From the NCBI RefSeq assembly GCF_021213805.1, contig NZ_JAJQJI010000005.1, forward strand, positions 281,896 through 345,895: DNA of 64,000 nucleotides, in the 5' to 3' direction. The notes below the pieces were generated by a model that saw nothing but the letters and a program-made list of their open reading frames with translations, was not told where the DNA came from and made no database searches. Positions 17,738 to 25,000 of this stretch are shown piece by piece (within the stretch, counting starts at the first letter, position 1; every line of letters begins with the position of its first letter). Origin of the DNA: Mycobacterium sp. MYCO198283 (GTDB taxonomy: Bacteria; Actinomycetota; Actinomycetes; Mycobacteriales; Mycobacteriaceae). A program made the translations under genes and the position numbers.

Positions 17738-18806
17738 CGAGTTCGACGGTGCCGAGTTCGCGGATCGCGGTGCACGACCGGCGCAGCATCGTCAGCACCA
17801 TGTCGTCGCCGCGTTCGGTCGCCGCCGAGAACGCGAACCCCAGCGTCGTGATGAGCGGCGCCTGCAGCATGCCCAACCGGTAGTCGCGCCAACATGTTTC
17901 GGCGCCGTAGTCGGTCACGCCGTGGTCACGCAGCGCGTCGTGGTAGGCGGCGACGAGGTCCCGTTCGGCGCGGGCGCGGTCGGCGGGCTGCAGACTCGTC
18001 GCGGTGAAGTACGCGAGGTCGCGCGCGGGCAGCCCGACCGCGAGCGTCTGCCAGTCGACGACGGTGACGCGGGTCCGGTCCGGGTCGAACAGCAGGTTGT
18101 CGAGGCGGTAGTCGCCGTGCAGGACGCTGTAGCGGCCGGGTTCGAGCAGCAGCCAGGGCGTGATCAGCGAGGTCGCGGCGTCGAGCGTCTCGCGGTCGGC
18201 GGCGCTCACCGCCCCGCCGAGCCGCTCGAGCGTGATGTCGGTGGCCATCCGGGCGATGTCGCCGAGGCCGCGGGCGGTGTCCTCGTCGGGGTGGCCCATG
18301 ACGAGCCCGGGGAACGTCAGCCACGCCGGGTCGCACCAGCGCGGCCCGTGCAGGCCGGCGAGCGCGGTGACCGCCAGCCGGGCCTCGGCGGGGGTGCAGC
18401 CCGCGAGCTGATCGCCCTGCTCGGCCGGCGCCAGGTCGGCCAGGACGAGCGCGAATTGCGCGCCGTCGTCGGCGATCTCGCAGTGGTAGCAGTGCGGCAT
18501 CGGCAGGCTGACCGTGTCCGCGATCTGCGTGTAGAACGTGTACTCCGAGCGGTACCCCAGCGCGACGCGGGCGCGGACCTCCGGATCCTGCGACGGCAGT
18601 TTGACCACGAAGCTGGCGGGCAGTCCGCCGGACCCGGCGGCGTAGCGGACGCTCGCCCGGTACGTCGCGCCGGTCTGTCCGGTGCCTACCGGTGTGACGT
18701 CCACGCCGGCGATCTCGACGCGGCGATCGGCGGTGCTGAGCACCCCGCCCAGCCATTCGGCCGTCACGTCCGACGGATCGCCGGGAATCGTGGACGCGGC
18801 GGTCAT
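17706..18806 (-). CDS. APH/ecdysteroid-kinase-like phosphotransferase
   Basis: This protein of about 366 residues has the aminoglycoside phosphotransferase fold. It carries SFVVKLPS (ATP-binding lysine), YTEIA-like helix (FYTQIADTV), the catalytic loop HGDYRLDNLLF and the metal-binding VDWQ. Members of this branch phosphorylate small molecules, often not antibiotics; the substrate is unknown. I chose the ATG at 18806, preceded by GTGAGGTG, over a GTG at 18815. A 14-bp site that fits the KstR cholesterol-regulon operator lies 23 bp upstream, suggesting control by sterol-derived signals. The gene converges on the SRPBCC gene and overlaps its end. Confidence 0.82.
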   Translation of the reverse strand: MTAASTIPGDPSDVTAEWLGGVLSTADRRVEIAGVDVTPVGTGQTGATYRASVRYAAGSGGLPASFVVKLPSQDPEVRARVALGYRSEYTFYTQIADTVSLPMPHCYHCEIADDGAQFALVLADLAPAEQGDQLAGCTPAEARLAVTALAGLHGPRWCDPAWLTFPGLVMGHPDEDTARGLGDIARMATDITLERLGGAVSAADRETLDAATSLITPWLLLEPGRYSVLHGDYRLDNLLFDPDRTRVTVVDWQTLAVGLPARDLAYFTATSLQPADRARAERDLVAAYHDALRDHGVTDYGAETCWRDYRLGMLQAPLITTLGFAFSAATERGDDMVLTMLRRSCTAIRELGTVELVRESAPPPPP

Positions 18807-18828
18807 CGGCGGCACCTCACGGCGAGAT

Positions 18829-18842
18829 TAGAACACGTTCCA
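18829..18842. promoter_or_regulatory. KstR-like operator
   Basis: The 14 bases TAGAACACGTTCCA match the KstR consensus TnnAACnnGTTnnA at every fixed position and contain the palindrome GAACACGTTC. KstR is the TetR-family repressor of mycobacterial cholesterol catabolism. The site is 23 bp upstream of the APH-like gene start, where bound repressor would block its promoter. It could also serve the divergent gene at 19078, but that start is 236 bp away. A match of this size can arise by chance. Confidence 0.55.
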
Positions 18843-19039
18843 GTCCGACGCCGGGGGCGGTATCGAGCAGTACGCCTCCACAAGTGCCGAGCTACTCGAT
18901 GCGAGCGCTTGCCAGCTATTGCGTGTTGGTGCAAACCGCTCGATTTCGCGCGCACTAGTATCGGCACTATGATTGGGGCTCGTTCCACGAGACCGACAGG
19001 CTGCAGGACCGACGGCGAATCAGTCGAAGTATCCGAGCT

Positions 19040-19053
19040 CACCCTTCGGGGTG
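19040..19053 (+). other. Leader hairpin before the phosphoribosyltransferase gene
   Basis: CACCC-TTCG-GGGTG forms a 5-bp stem with a stable UUCG-type loop in the presumed 5' leader, 24 bp before the start codon. A weak promoter candidate, TATGAT at 18968-18973, lies upstream. Role unknown. Confidence 0.35.
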
Positions 19054-19077
19054 CATCGCCGATCAGAGAAGAGTGCA

Positions 19078-19656
19078 ATGCCCGATCCTAGCGTGCGATC
19101 CGACTCATGGCAGGCGGCCTTCGAGCTAGTGAAGAACCGCGGCTACGAGCGGCGTGATGAGCCCTTCGCTCTCGCAAGCGGCCAGTTGAGCCACGACTAC
19201 ATCGACGGCAAGTATGCAGTGGACCATGGCGACAATCTTGTCCTGGTGGCTCGCGCAGTCGTCGAGCTAGCTGCGGACCACGAGATTGCGTTCGAAGCGG
19301 TCGGCGGACTAACCATGGGCGCCGATCCATTGGCCATAGCCGTGTCCATCGTTGGACACAAGCGCTGGTTCTCGGTCCGCAAGGCAAGGAAGGAGCGCGG
19401 CCGTAACCAATGGATCGAAGGAACTCGATTTGAGCAGGGAACGAAGGTCCTCCTGGTTGACGACGTGGTTAGCACTGGCGGTTCGATACTCGACGCGTTC
19501 GATCATGCGGAGGCGGACGGAGCGACGGTAGTCGGCGTGATCCCGATGGTTGATCGTGGCGATGCGGCGACCAAGCTCTTCGCCAATAAAGGGGTGCCCT
19601 ACGTACCGCTCATCACTTATCAGGATCTCGCCATCGAACCTGTCGGTCAGGTCTAA
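19078..19656 (+). CDS. Orotate phosphoribosyltransferase-like protein (lower GC)
   Basis: This 192-residue type I phosphoribosyltransferase carries the PRPP-binding signature VLLVDDVVSTGGSI near residues 126-139 and the PyrE-like flexible-loop segment SVRKARKERGRNQW. It likely transfers phosphoribose from PRPP to a base, orotate or a related compound. The ATG at 19078 has GAAGAG upstream. Codon use stands out: two 60-base lines I counted are 58% and 55% GC, while the eccA end is about 72%. Forty-eight bases after its stop, a high-GC stub repeats its C-terminal 40 residues with substitutions, so this gene seems to have been acquired and inserted beside or over the native homologue. Confidence 0.85.
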   Translation: MPDPSVRSDSWQAAFELVKNRGYERRDEPFALASGQLSHDYIDGKYAVDHGDNLVLVARAVVELAADHEIAFEAVGGLTMGADPLAIAVSIVGHKRWFSVRKARKERGRNQWIEGTRFEQGTKVLLVDDVVSTGGSILDAFDHAEADGATVVGVIPMVDRGDAATKLFANKGVPYVPLITYQDLAIEPVGQV

Positions 19657-19704
19657 GCACCTTCTACTCATCCAAGTCCTCCATACCAAGCGCGCCCATA
19701 GGCA

Positions 19705-19878
19705 ATCGTCGAGGCCGGCGCGGTGGTGTCGGGAGTCATCCCGATGGTGGACCGCGGCGATGCGGCGACCGAGCTGTTCACCGGCCTGGGTGTGCCGTAC
19801 GTCCCGCTGATCGATTACCGGGATGTGGGTATTGCACCGGTGAGCGCACAGCCCCCGTCGGCGAAAGGACCGCGATGA
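19705..19878 (+). pseudogene. 3' stub of a native orotate-PRTase-like gene
   Basis: In one frame this stretch reads IVEAGAVVSGVIPMVDRG, then DAATELFTGLGVPYVPLIDY and RDVGIAPV. It parallels the C-terminus of the intact gene upstream (GATVVGVIPMVDRGDAAT.., YVPLITYQDLAIEPV) but with typical high-GC codons. A stop codon (TAG at 19699) lies just before it and no start, P-loop or N-terminal half exists. Its stop overlaps the start of the next gene by ATGA, as in an old operon. I read it as the remnant of the resident gene. Confidence 0.8.
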
Positions 19879-20207
19879 CGACAGACAAGACAGGTGCCGC
19901 CACCACGGTCAGCCCCGAGCCCGACCGTTTCACGATCGCCGTCGAAGGCAAGACGGTCGGCCTCGCCGAATACGCCGACCGGGACCAGCAGCGGATCTTC
20001 ACCCATACCAAGGTCGACGAGGAGTACGAAGGCCGCGGGCTGGCGACCATCCTGATCGGTGAGGCGCTGGAGGCCACCCGGGACGCCGGTATGCGCATCG
20101 TGCCGATGTGCGCGGCCGTCGCCAGCTACGTCGACAAGCACCCGGAGTACAGCGACTACGTCGACCCGCCCGGCGAGGACATCACCACATGGCTGCGGTC
20201 GCGCTGA
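19875..20207 (+). CDS. Small GNAT-like N-acetyltransferase (NATD1/YjdJ-like)
   Basis: This 110-residue protein matches the small single-domain acetyltransferase family COG2388: FTHTKVDEEYEGRGLATILI is the acetyl-CoA-binding strand-turn-helix, and a C-terminal VAPMCxxxxxYxxKHPEY-like segment (IVPMCAAVASYVDKHPEYSD) is diagnostic. Substrate unknown. The ATG overlaps the stop of the PRTase stub, so it was probably translated in tandem with the now-broken gene; with the stub lacking a start, coupling would have to come from the intact upstream copy, 218 bp away. Confidence 0.85.
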   Translation: MTTDKTGAATTVSPEPDRFTIAVEGKTVGLAEYADRDQQRIFTHTKVDEEYEGRGLATILIGEALEATRDAGMRIVPMCAAVASYVDKHPEYSDYVDPPGEDITTWLRSR

Positions 20208-20211
20208 CGCG

Positions 20212-20634
20212 TCAGCCCACGTCGAGGAACCGGCTGCGGACCTCGGGAGCCGGCAGCGGGCAGGTGTCGTAGCGGCCGAAGATGCGGTAGCGGACGGCGG
20301 CGAACCGGTCGTAGAGGACATCGCGGATCGGCCGCGGCACCAGTTTGAGGATCAGCGCCGCACGCCACGGGCCGCCGAGGTACTCGAGCACCTTGAGCGC
20401 ACCGGTGGAGCGAATGCTGACGGATTCGGCTGCGGTGCCCGGGTTTTCGACGAAGACGACGGAGTCGACGCCCTGCAGCTCGGGATGGCGGTCGAGGATT
20501 CCTCGCGCCGCGTCGCTGTCGAGGGCGGCGAAGCGCAACGTGCCGTGCTTGTCGAGCTTGAGGATGGTACGGACGGTCTCGTTGCAGAACCCGCAGACGC
20601 CGTCGTAGAGCAGGACGGGCGCGGCGGTCGTCAT
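20212..20634 (-). CDS. DCC family thiol-disulfide oxidoreductase-like protein (DUF393)
   Basis: This 140-residue protein has the family N-terminus VLLYDGVCGFCNETVRTILK, whose CGFC pair sits where thioredoxin-like proteins keep their redox cysteines. It also has FAALDSDAARGIL and the C-terminal DRFAAVRYRIFGRYDTCPLP. DCC proteins are predicted thiol oxidoreductases without a firmly known partner. Its start overlaps the upstream SDR stop by 4 bp (ATGA), so the two form one operon. Its stop is 4 bp past the end of the convergent GNAT gene. Confidence 0.86.
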   Translation of the reverse strand: MTTAAPVLLYDGVCGFCNETVRTILKLDKHGTLRFAALDSDAARGILDRHPELQGVDSVVFVENPGTAAESVSIRSTGALKVLEYLGGPWRAALILKLVPRPIRDVLYDRFAAVRYRIFGRYDTCPLPAPEVRSRFLDVG

Positions 20635-21482
20635 CGCTTCCCCGCGGCGAGGCGTCGCAGACCCCACATCGCCAGACCGGGTGCCCAACCGGGGGCCAAC
20701 CGGACCAGCGCGTCGAGTGCGATCGCGTCGCGTCCGACCAGGATCCGGCTGCGGCCGGCTTCGACACCGTCGACGATGATCGCCGCAGCCCGCGTCGCGG
20801 GCATCCGCAGCAGCTTCTCGTTGTACGTCCTGGCTCGCGCCAGGTCCTTCTCCGTCGGCGTCTCGCCACGCTCTTCGCCGCTGGCCAGCGCCGCGTTGGC
20901 GATGTTGGTCGCGACACCGCCGGGATGCACGACGCTCACCTGCACCGGGTGGCCCTCCGCCAGCATGTCGCACCGCAGCGCTTCGGTGAAACCGCGGACG
21001 CCGTACTTTGCGGTGCAGTACGCCGACATCTCCGGCTGCGCGAGGTACCCGTTCAGGCTCGACAGGTTCACCACATGGCCGTCGCCGGAGGCGATGAGAT
21101 GCGGCAGGAACTCCTTGGTGCCGTAGATGACGCCCCACAGGTTGATGCCGAGCAGCCGCTCGTACCGCGCGTATTCGCCGTCGGTCACGGAGAAGGAGTC
21201 GGCGATGCCGGCGTTGTTGTAGATCTGGTGGACGACGCCGAAGTGGGTAGCCACGTCGTCGGCGTACCGGCTGACGGCTTCGCGGTCGGCGACGTCGAGC
21301 CGGGCGGCGTGCACCTCGGCGCTCTGCTGCTTGACCGCGTCCACGGTCTCGCCGAGGCTGGCTTCGTTGACGTCGCTGAGGGCCAGCCGAGCGCCGCGGT
21401 TCGCGAGCTCGACCGCCAGCGCGCGCCCGATACCCGAGCCTGCGCCGGTGACCACAGCGACCTTGCCGGAAACCTTGCTCAT
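20631..21482 (-). CDS. Short-chain dehydrogenase/reductase
   Basis: This 283-residue classical SDR has the NAD(P)-binding TGAGSGIG at residues 12-19, NNAG near residue 89, the catalytic Ser (NLSSLNG) and YxxxK (YCTAK) around residues 155-159, and VHPGGVATN after them. It reduces or oxidises a carbonyl/alcohol substrate that cannot be named from sequence; the C-terminal 80 residues (LVRLAPGWAPGLAMWGLRR) resemble mycobacterial SDRs acting on lipid-like substrates. It leads the two-gene operon with the DCC protein. A strong ribosome-binding site (GGAGGTGCAC) lies before the ATG. Confidence 0.9.
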   Translation of the reverse strand: MSKVSGKVAVVTGAGSGIGRALAVELANRGARLALSDVNEASLGETVDAVKQQSAEVHAARLDVADREAVSRYADDVATHFGVVHQIYNNAGIADSFSVTDGEYARYERLLGINLWGVIYGTKEFLPHLIASGDGHVVNLSSLNGYLAQPEMSAYCTAKYGVRGFTEALRCDMLAEGHPVQVSVVHPGGVATNIANAALASGEERGETPTEKDLARARTYNEKLLRMPATRAAAIIVDGVEAGRSRILVGRDAIALDALVRLAPGWAPGLAMWGLRRLAAGKR

Positions 21483-21620
21483 GAGTGCACCTCCATCTAG
21501 GTGCCGGCGGAAGCCAGCACAACCGCGATCGACGCGGCCAGTCCGCCAAGCATGAACGCCAGGGTCGCCGCGATCAACGTGACGGTGCCGGGCGACGCGC
21601 CACTGCCGGTACGGCGGCGG

Positions 21621-23060
21621 CTACGCCGGACCGATCCGCGCGGATCCGGTGATCTTCAGCGTCCCGTTCACCTGCGCCGTGCTGAGCCAGCGTTTCTCGG
21701 ATTGCCGGGAGCCGTTACGCAGCACGTAGGTCAGTTGCGCCACCACGCTGGTGGCATCCCGCGGCGTGACCGAATCCAGCTCGACAGCCTGGATCGTCGC
21801 CCAGAATTCGCGGTAGTTCTGCTCGCCGGTCTGCTGCTGATATCCGGGGTCGAGCCGCTGCCAGGCCTCGTCCGGGCGGTCCGGCAGGTCGGCGTAGTAC
21901 GCGGTGACGAGCTCGCGCATCGCGTCGAAGCCCGATGCCGACTGCGAAGCCGAGGCCGAGGCCGATGTGGAAGGCGTTGCCACTGAGGTGTTCGCCCCCG
22001 ACGATTGCCGCCACGGATGCGTCAGCAGCACCGCGACGATCAGCAGCAGGGCAATCGCCGCGCCGACGATGATCGGCCACCGCGCCGACGGCTGGTGCGT
22101 CGGTGGCTGGTGCGTAGGCGGCTGGTGCGTCGGGCGGACCGTTGGCCGGTGCGTCGGCGGCTGGTGGGGCGGCGGCTGGTAGGTCGGCTGCTGATGGACC
22201 GGCGGGGTCGGCAGCACCGCGGTCGGCGGCTTCTGCGCGGGTGGCCGCGCCAGCGCCCGCGCGAAGTCCTCGCACCGCCGGAAGCGGCCCGCCGGATCCT
22301 TCGCCATCGCGGTGGCGAACACCTGGTCGAGCGCGGCGAGGTCCGGCCGGCGCGCGCTCAGCCGCGGCACGGGCGCCGTCGTGTGCTTCGTCGCGACGAC
22401 GACGGCGTTGGGGTCGTCGTAGGGCGGTGCGCCGGTGAGCAGGTGATAGGTGGTGACGGCCAGCGCGTATTGGTCGGCCCGGCCATCCATCCGCCGGCCG
22501 GCCAGCTGTTCCGGGGCGGCGTAGGTGACGGTGCCGACCGCCATGTTGGTTCGCGTCAGGTCACGGGTGCCGTCGAGGGGCCGGGCGATGCCGAAGTCGG
22601 CGAGCAGCACCCGCCGGCGCTGCTGCGTGATGAGGATGTTGCCGGGTTTGACGTCGCGGTGCAGCAGGCCGGTGTCGTGGGCGTAGTCCAGCGCGTCGGC
22701 GACCGCGGACACGATCTCCAAGACGTCGTCGAGCGGCATGCCGCCGGGGCTGGCGTGCGCCAACTGGCCCGCGTCGGTGCCGTCGATGTAATCCATCGAG
22801 ATCCACAGCTGACCGTTGAACTCGCCGCGGTCGTGGACGCCGACGATGTGCGGATGGAAGAGCATCGCGGCCATGTCGGCCTCGCGGCTGAACCGGGCGC
22901 GGTAGTCGGGATCAGCGGATAGCTGCGGCGGCAGGACCTTCAACGCGTCGTGGCGGGGCAATCGCGGATGGCGGGCGAGATACACCTCGCCCATGCCGCC
23001 AGAGCCGAGCAGCCGCACGATCCGATAGCCGGCGAACAGCTCGCCGTTGGTCAACGGCAT
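21621..23060 (-). CDS. Transmembrane Ser/Thr protein kinase
   Basis: This 479-residue kinase has a complete Hanks-type domain (residues 10-275): [15 protein letters not shown] with the ATP lysine, [11 protein letters not shown] and APEQ. A juxtamembrane segment is made of HQPPT-type repeats (residues 287-325). One transmembrane helix follows (about 328-348), then a roughly 120-residue outer domain with a Ser/Ala-rich stalk and a compact C-terminal part. It resembles mycobacterial kinases with extracellular sensor domains, but its sensor is not PASTA. It is monocistronic here, 49 bp past the SDR leader. The substrate is unknown. Confidence 0.9.
   Translation of the reverse strand: MPLTNGELFAGYRIVRLLGSGGMGEVYLARHPRLPRHDALKVLPPQLSADPDYRARFSREADMAAMLFHPHIVGVHDRGEFNGQLWISMDYIDGTDAGQLAHASPGGMPLDDVLEIVSAVADALDYAHDTGLLHRDVKPGNILITQQRRRVLLADFGIARPLDGTRDLTRTNMAVGTVTYAAPEQLAGRRMDGRADQYALAVTTYHLLTGAPPYDDPNAVVVATKHTTAPVPRLSARRPDLAALDQVFATAMAKDPAGRFRRCEDFARALARPPAQKPPTAVLPTPPVHQQPTYQPPPHQPPTHRPTVRPTHQPPTHQPPTHQPSARWPIIVGAAIALLLIVAVLLTHPWRQSSGANTSVATPSTSASASASQSASGFDAMRELVTAYYADLPDRPDEAWQRLDPGYQQQTGEQNYREFWATIQAVELDSVTPRDATSVVAQLTYVLRNGSRQSEKRWLSTAQVNGTLKITGSARIGPA
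22075..22205 (-). repeat. HQPPT-type repeat in the kinase juxtamembrane segment
   Basis: This coding repeat gives successive [15 protein letters not shown] and [11 protein letters not shown] units between the kinase domain and the membrane helix. The 15-bp DNA units are similar but not identical. Such a His/Pro/Thr spacer could hold autophosphorylated threonines or bind metal; this is only inference. Confidence 0.6.
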
Positions 23061-23096
23061 GCAGCGATGTTATCGGGGAGAGGACGGGCCGGATCG

Positions 23097-23243
23097 TCAG
23101 GCAGCGGGCTCGAGGTTGCCCGAAACCAGCTCTGCGTCCTCCATCATCGGTGCGCAGACCGCGCAGATGTGCGTGCCGAGCGTCGGATATCCACACGCCG
23201 AACAGATCGCCATGCGCTTCGTACCTGCGCCTTCGAGCACCAT
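23097..23243 (-). CDS. 48-residue zinc-ribbon microprotein
   Basis: This short frame encodes 48 residues with two CxxC pairs, CSAC at 14-17 and CAVC at 27-30, spaced to bind one zinc ion. A tail of Met, Glu and Asp follows. The ATG is preceded by GAAAGGA at 6 bp, an excellent site, and the frame is closed by TGA. The CxxC-x9-CxxC pattern resembles rubredoxin-like and ribosomal zinc ribbons, but I recognise no family. It is upstream of the kinase on the same strand, 36 bp away, and may be co-transcribed with it. Confidence 0.68.
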   Translation of the reverse strand: MVLEGAGTKRMAICSACGYPTLGTHICAVCAPMMEDAELVSGNLEPAA

Positions 23244-23465
23244 CGCGGTTCCTTTCGCTCCATCGGTCCTGTACCCGGGTTGCGACGGACTCAAGCGCGT
23301 CACGCTCAGGAAACGCTCAGATTTCGCCGGCTTCGGGGCCATCTCGGCAGCCCTCGTCGTCGGTGGCTGTGAGGAGTTCTTCGGGGTGGTGGAGGTGGTT
23401 GGTGCGGGGTGGGCTGTGTGCGACGCGCATCGTCGCTGTTCAGAGGCGTGGTCAACACCGCGTTG

Positions 23466-23492
23466 CATTGTGTGCCTGATCGGCCCACAATG
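23466..23492. promoter_or_regulatory. Inverted repeat at the toxin-antitoxin start, probable autoregulatory operator
   Basis: CATTGTG at 23466-23472 and its exact complement CACAATG at 23486-23492 are separated by 13 bp and end 7 bp before the chosen antitoxin start. Ribbon-helix-helix antitoxins of this type usually bind such repeats in their own promoter together with the toxin. The arm includes an alternative ATG (23490). Confidence 0.6.
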
Positions 23493-23498
23493 GAGGGC

Positions 23499-23768
23499 AT
23501 GGCTAGGAAGACGGAGCGGTTCGCGGTGCGCCTGACTGCTGAGCAGGACGCGCTGATTCGTCGTGCCGCCGAAGTGGAGGGAACCGATCTGACCAACTTC
23601 ACGGTGACCGCGACGCTGGCTCATGCCCGCGACGTGCTCGCCGATCGCCGGCTGTTCATGCTCGACGCCCCGGCCTGGTCGGAGTTCTTGTCGGTACTGG
23701 ACCGCCCGGTGTCGCACAAGCCGCGGCTGGAGAAGCTGTTCGCGGAGCCCTCCATCTTCGACGAGTGA
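23499..23768 (+). CDS. DUF1778 ribbon-helix-helix antitoxin (TacA-like)
   Basis: This protein of about 89 residues has the DUF1778 pattern: TERFAVRLTAEQDALIRRAA is the RHH DNA-binding strand and helix, LTNFTVTATLAHARDVLADR the second helix, and FMLDAPAWSEFLSVLDRP the toxin-wrapping tail. It should neutralise the GNAT toxin encoded immediately downstream and repress the operon. The start could be ATG 23490 (three residues longer); neither has ideal spacing to a ribosome-binding site. Its stop overlaps the toxin start by 4 bp (GTGA). Confidence 0.88.
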   Translation: MARKTERFAVRLTAEQDALIRRAAEVEGTDLTNFTVTATLAHARDVLADRRLFMLDAPAWSEFLSVLDRPVSHKPRLEKLFAEPSIFDE

Positions 23769-24283
23769 GCGGTTACAGCGCGCCGCGGCCGATCGGCGAG
23801 CACGATGTGGTCGCCGAGTTCGACAGCGGCGAGCCCAGCCTGGACGAGTACCTGCGGGGACGAGCCCTGGCCAACCACGTCGAGGGCGCCTCCCGGTGTT
23901 TCGTGACGTGCCGCGACGGCCGCGTGGTCGGGTTCTACGCGTTGGCGTCAGCGGCGGTGGAGCGCGCCGGCACACCGGGACGGGTGCGGCGCAACATGCC
24001 CGATCCGGTGCCGGTGATCCTGTTGGCGCGGCTGGCGATCGACCGCAAGGAGCAGGGCCAGGGCCTGGGTGCTGCGCTACTGCGCGATGCGATCACCCGT
24101 GCAGTGGCAGCCGCGGAGATCATCGGCGTGCGGGCACTGCTGGTGCACGCCCTGCACGAGCAGGCACGGGAGTTCTACGCCCACTTCGACTTCGAGCCCT
24201 CACCGACCGACCCGCTGCACCTGCTGCTGTTGATCAAAGACGCCCGCGCCGTACTCGACCCGCCGCATGAGGTGACCCGCTGA
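23765..24283 (+). CDS. GNAT acetyltransferase toxin (TacT-like)
   Basis: This 172-residue GNAT enzyme pairs with the DUF1778 antitoxin. FDSGEPSLDEYLRGRALAN is the typical TacT N-terminus, LARLAIDRKEQGQGLGAALL contains the acetyl-CoA pyrophosphate-binding loop (QGQGLG), and AREFYAHFDFEPSPTDPLHL carries the catalytic-site Tyr. TacT toxins acetylate the amino group of charged tRNAs and block translation. GTG start within the antitoxin stop shows translational coupling. It ends with a second 1-bp overlap to a short downstream frame. Confidence 0.88.
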   Translation: MSGYSAPRPIGEHDVVAEFDSGEPSLDEYLRGRALANHVEGASRCFVTCRDGRVVGFYALASAAVERAGTPGRVRRNMPDPVPVILLARLAIDRKEQGQGLGAALLRDAITRAVAAAEIIGVRALLVHALHEQAREFYAHFDFEPSPTDPLHLLLLIKDARAVLDPPHEVTR

Positions 24284-24525
24284 TGCCCGACACGGACAGT
24301 GAACCGGGCGACCGGCGGTGGCGGTCATGGGAGACGCTGCAGAGGATCTTCGATGACATGGACCAGTTCCGGCGGTCACCGGAAGGCCAGCGGCTCCAGG
24401 CCGAGAGGGAGGGCGAGGTCGACAGGCACCTGCCCGGACAGGTTCTTCGACCTGCGAATTCTTCGACCTGCGAAACGAGACGCATGCAGCGCCGGCCTCG
24501 GACACGTTCCCTGTTGCCGCTCTGA
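24283..24525 (+). CDS. Short hypothetical frame after the toxin
   Basis: This frame of 80 codons starts at an ATG overlapping the toxin stop. The first 50 residues look like a real acidic, helical protein (SWETLQRIFDDMDQFRRSPEG). After that a 16-bp tandem duplication shifts the frame and the rest is Arg/Ser-rich with no pattern, so the gene is probably broken. I recognise no family. It may be a remnant of a third gene in the toxin-antitoxin operon. Confidence 0.4.
   Translation: MPDTDSEPGDRRWRSWETLQRIFDDMDQFRRSPEGQRLQAEREGEVDRHLPGQVLRPANSSTCETRRMQRRPRTRSLLPL
24443..24474 (+). repeat. 16-bp exact tandem duplication
   Basis: TTCTTCGACCTGCGAA occurs twice back to back. As 16 is not a multiple of three, it shifts the frame of the short gene it lies in. 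Confidence 0.9.
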
Positions 24526-24611
24526 AGGCAGTCGTTTCAAGGGATCCGCGGACGTCGGTCCCCGCCCACTGCGAGTCCCACCGAACGGGGTGCCACCCAT
24601 TCAATACATAA

Positions 24612-24641
24612 AGGTCACGAACCATTTCTGATTCGTGACCT
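24612..24641 (-). terminator. Hairpin downstream of tRNA-Leu
   Basis: Perfect 10-bp arms AGGTCACGAA and TTCGTGACCT enclose a 10-base loop, 30 bp beyond the 3' end of the minus-strand tRNA-Leu gene. On that strand it is followed by TTTATG. It is placed to end the tRNA transcript. It also marks the outer edge of the accessory block, and such symmetrical sites near tRNA genes can be integration remnants. Confidence 0.65.
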
Positions 24642-24671
24642 CTGTGCAGCGATTCGAAGGAACCGCTCGCT

Positions 24672-24755
24672 GTGGGCGAAGGGGGACTTGAACCCCCACG
24701 TCCCGAAGGACACTGGCACCTGAAGCCAGCGCGTCTGCCATTCCGCCACTCGCCC
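24672..24755 (-). tRNA. leuT: tRNA-Leu (CAG)
   Basis: This 84-base gene folds as a class II tRNA: acceptor GGGCGAG paired with CTCGCCC-type 3' strand (one G-U), D-arm TGGCGGAATGGCAGACGC, anticodon stem CTGGC/GCCAG with loop TTCAGGT (anticodon CAG), a long variable arm (TGTCCTTCGGGACGT) and T-arm GGGGGTTCAAGTCCCCC. CCA is not encoded. M. tuberculosis has tRNA-Leu at the same place beside fhaA. Confidence 0.96.
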
Positions 24756-25000
24756 GGACGACGATGGACTGTAACACGGCGGCGGGCACCGAAACCAACT
24801 CGCTACGAGGCCGTCCGACGGGCCCGTCACCGGTGCCCAACGCCGACCGGATGAGCCCTGACCTGCGGCGTCGTGATTCTCAGAGTTCTCATGGTGCCGC
24901 TGGAGGGCCGTTGGCCGATACCATGCAGTGAACAATTTGCACAGTAGGACACACCGGCAACATCGCAGGCGGTGACGACGAGCAAGGGCAGGCGGTGAGA

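Noticed and set aside
21490..21620. Hydrophobic peptide VTLIAATLAFMLGGLAAS on the minus strand between the SDR and kinase genes
   Set aside because: It looks like a membrane helix but has no credible start codon or ribosome-binding site; it may be a remnant.
24995..25000. Alternative GTG start of fhaA
   Set aside because: It would add only two residues; the ATG at 25001 follows the GGCGGTGAGA region more naturally.
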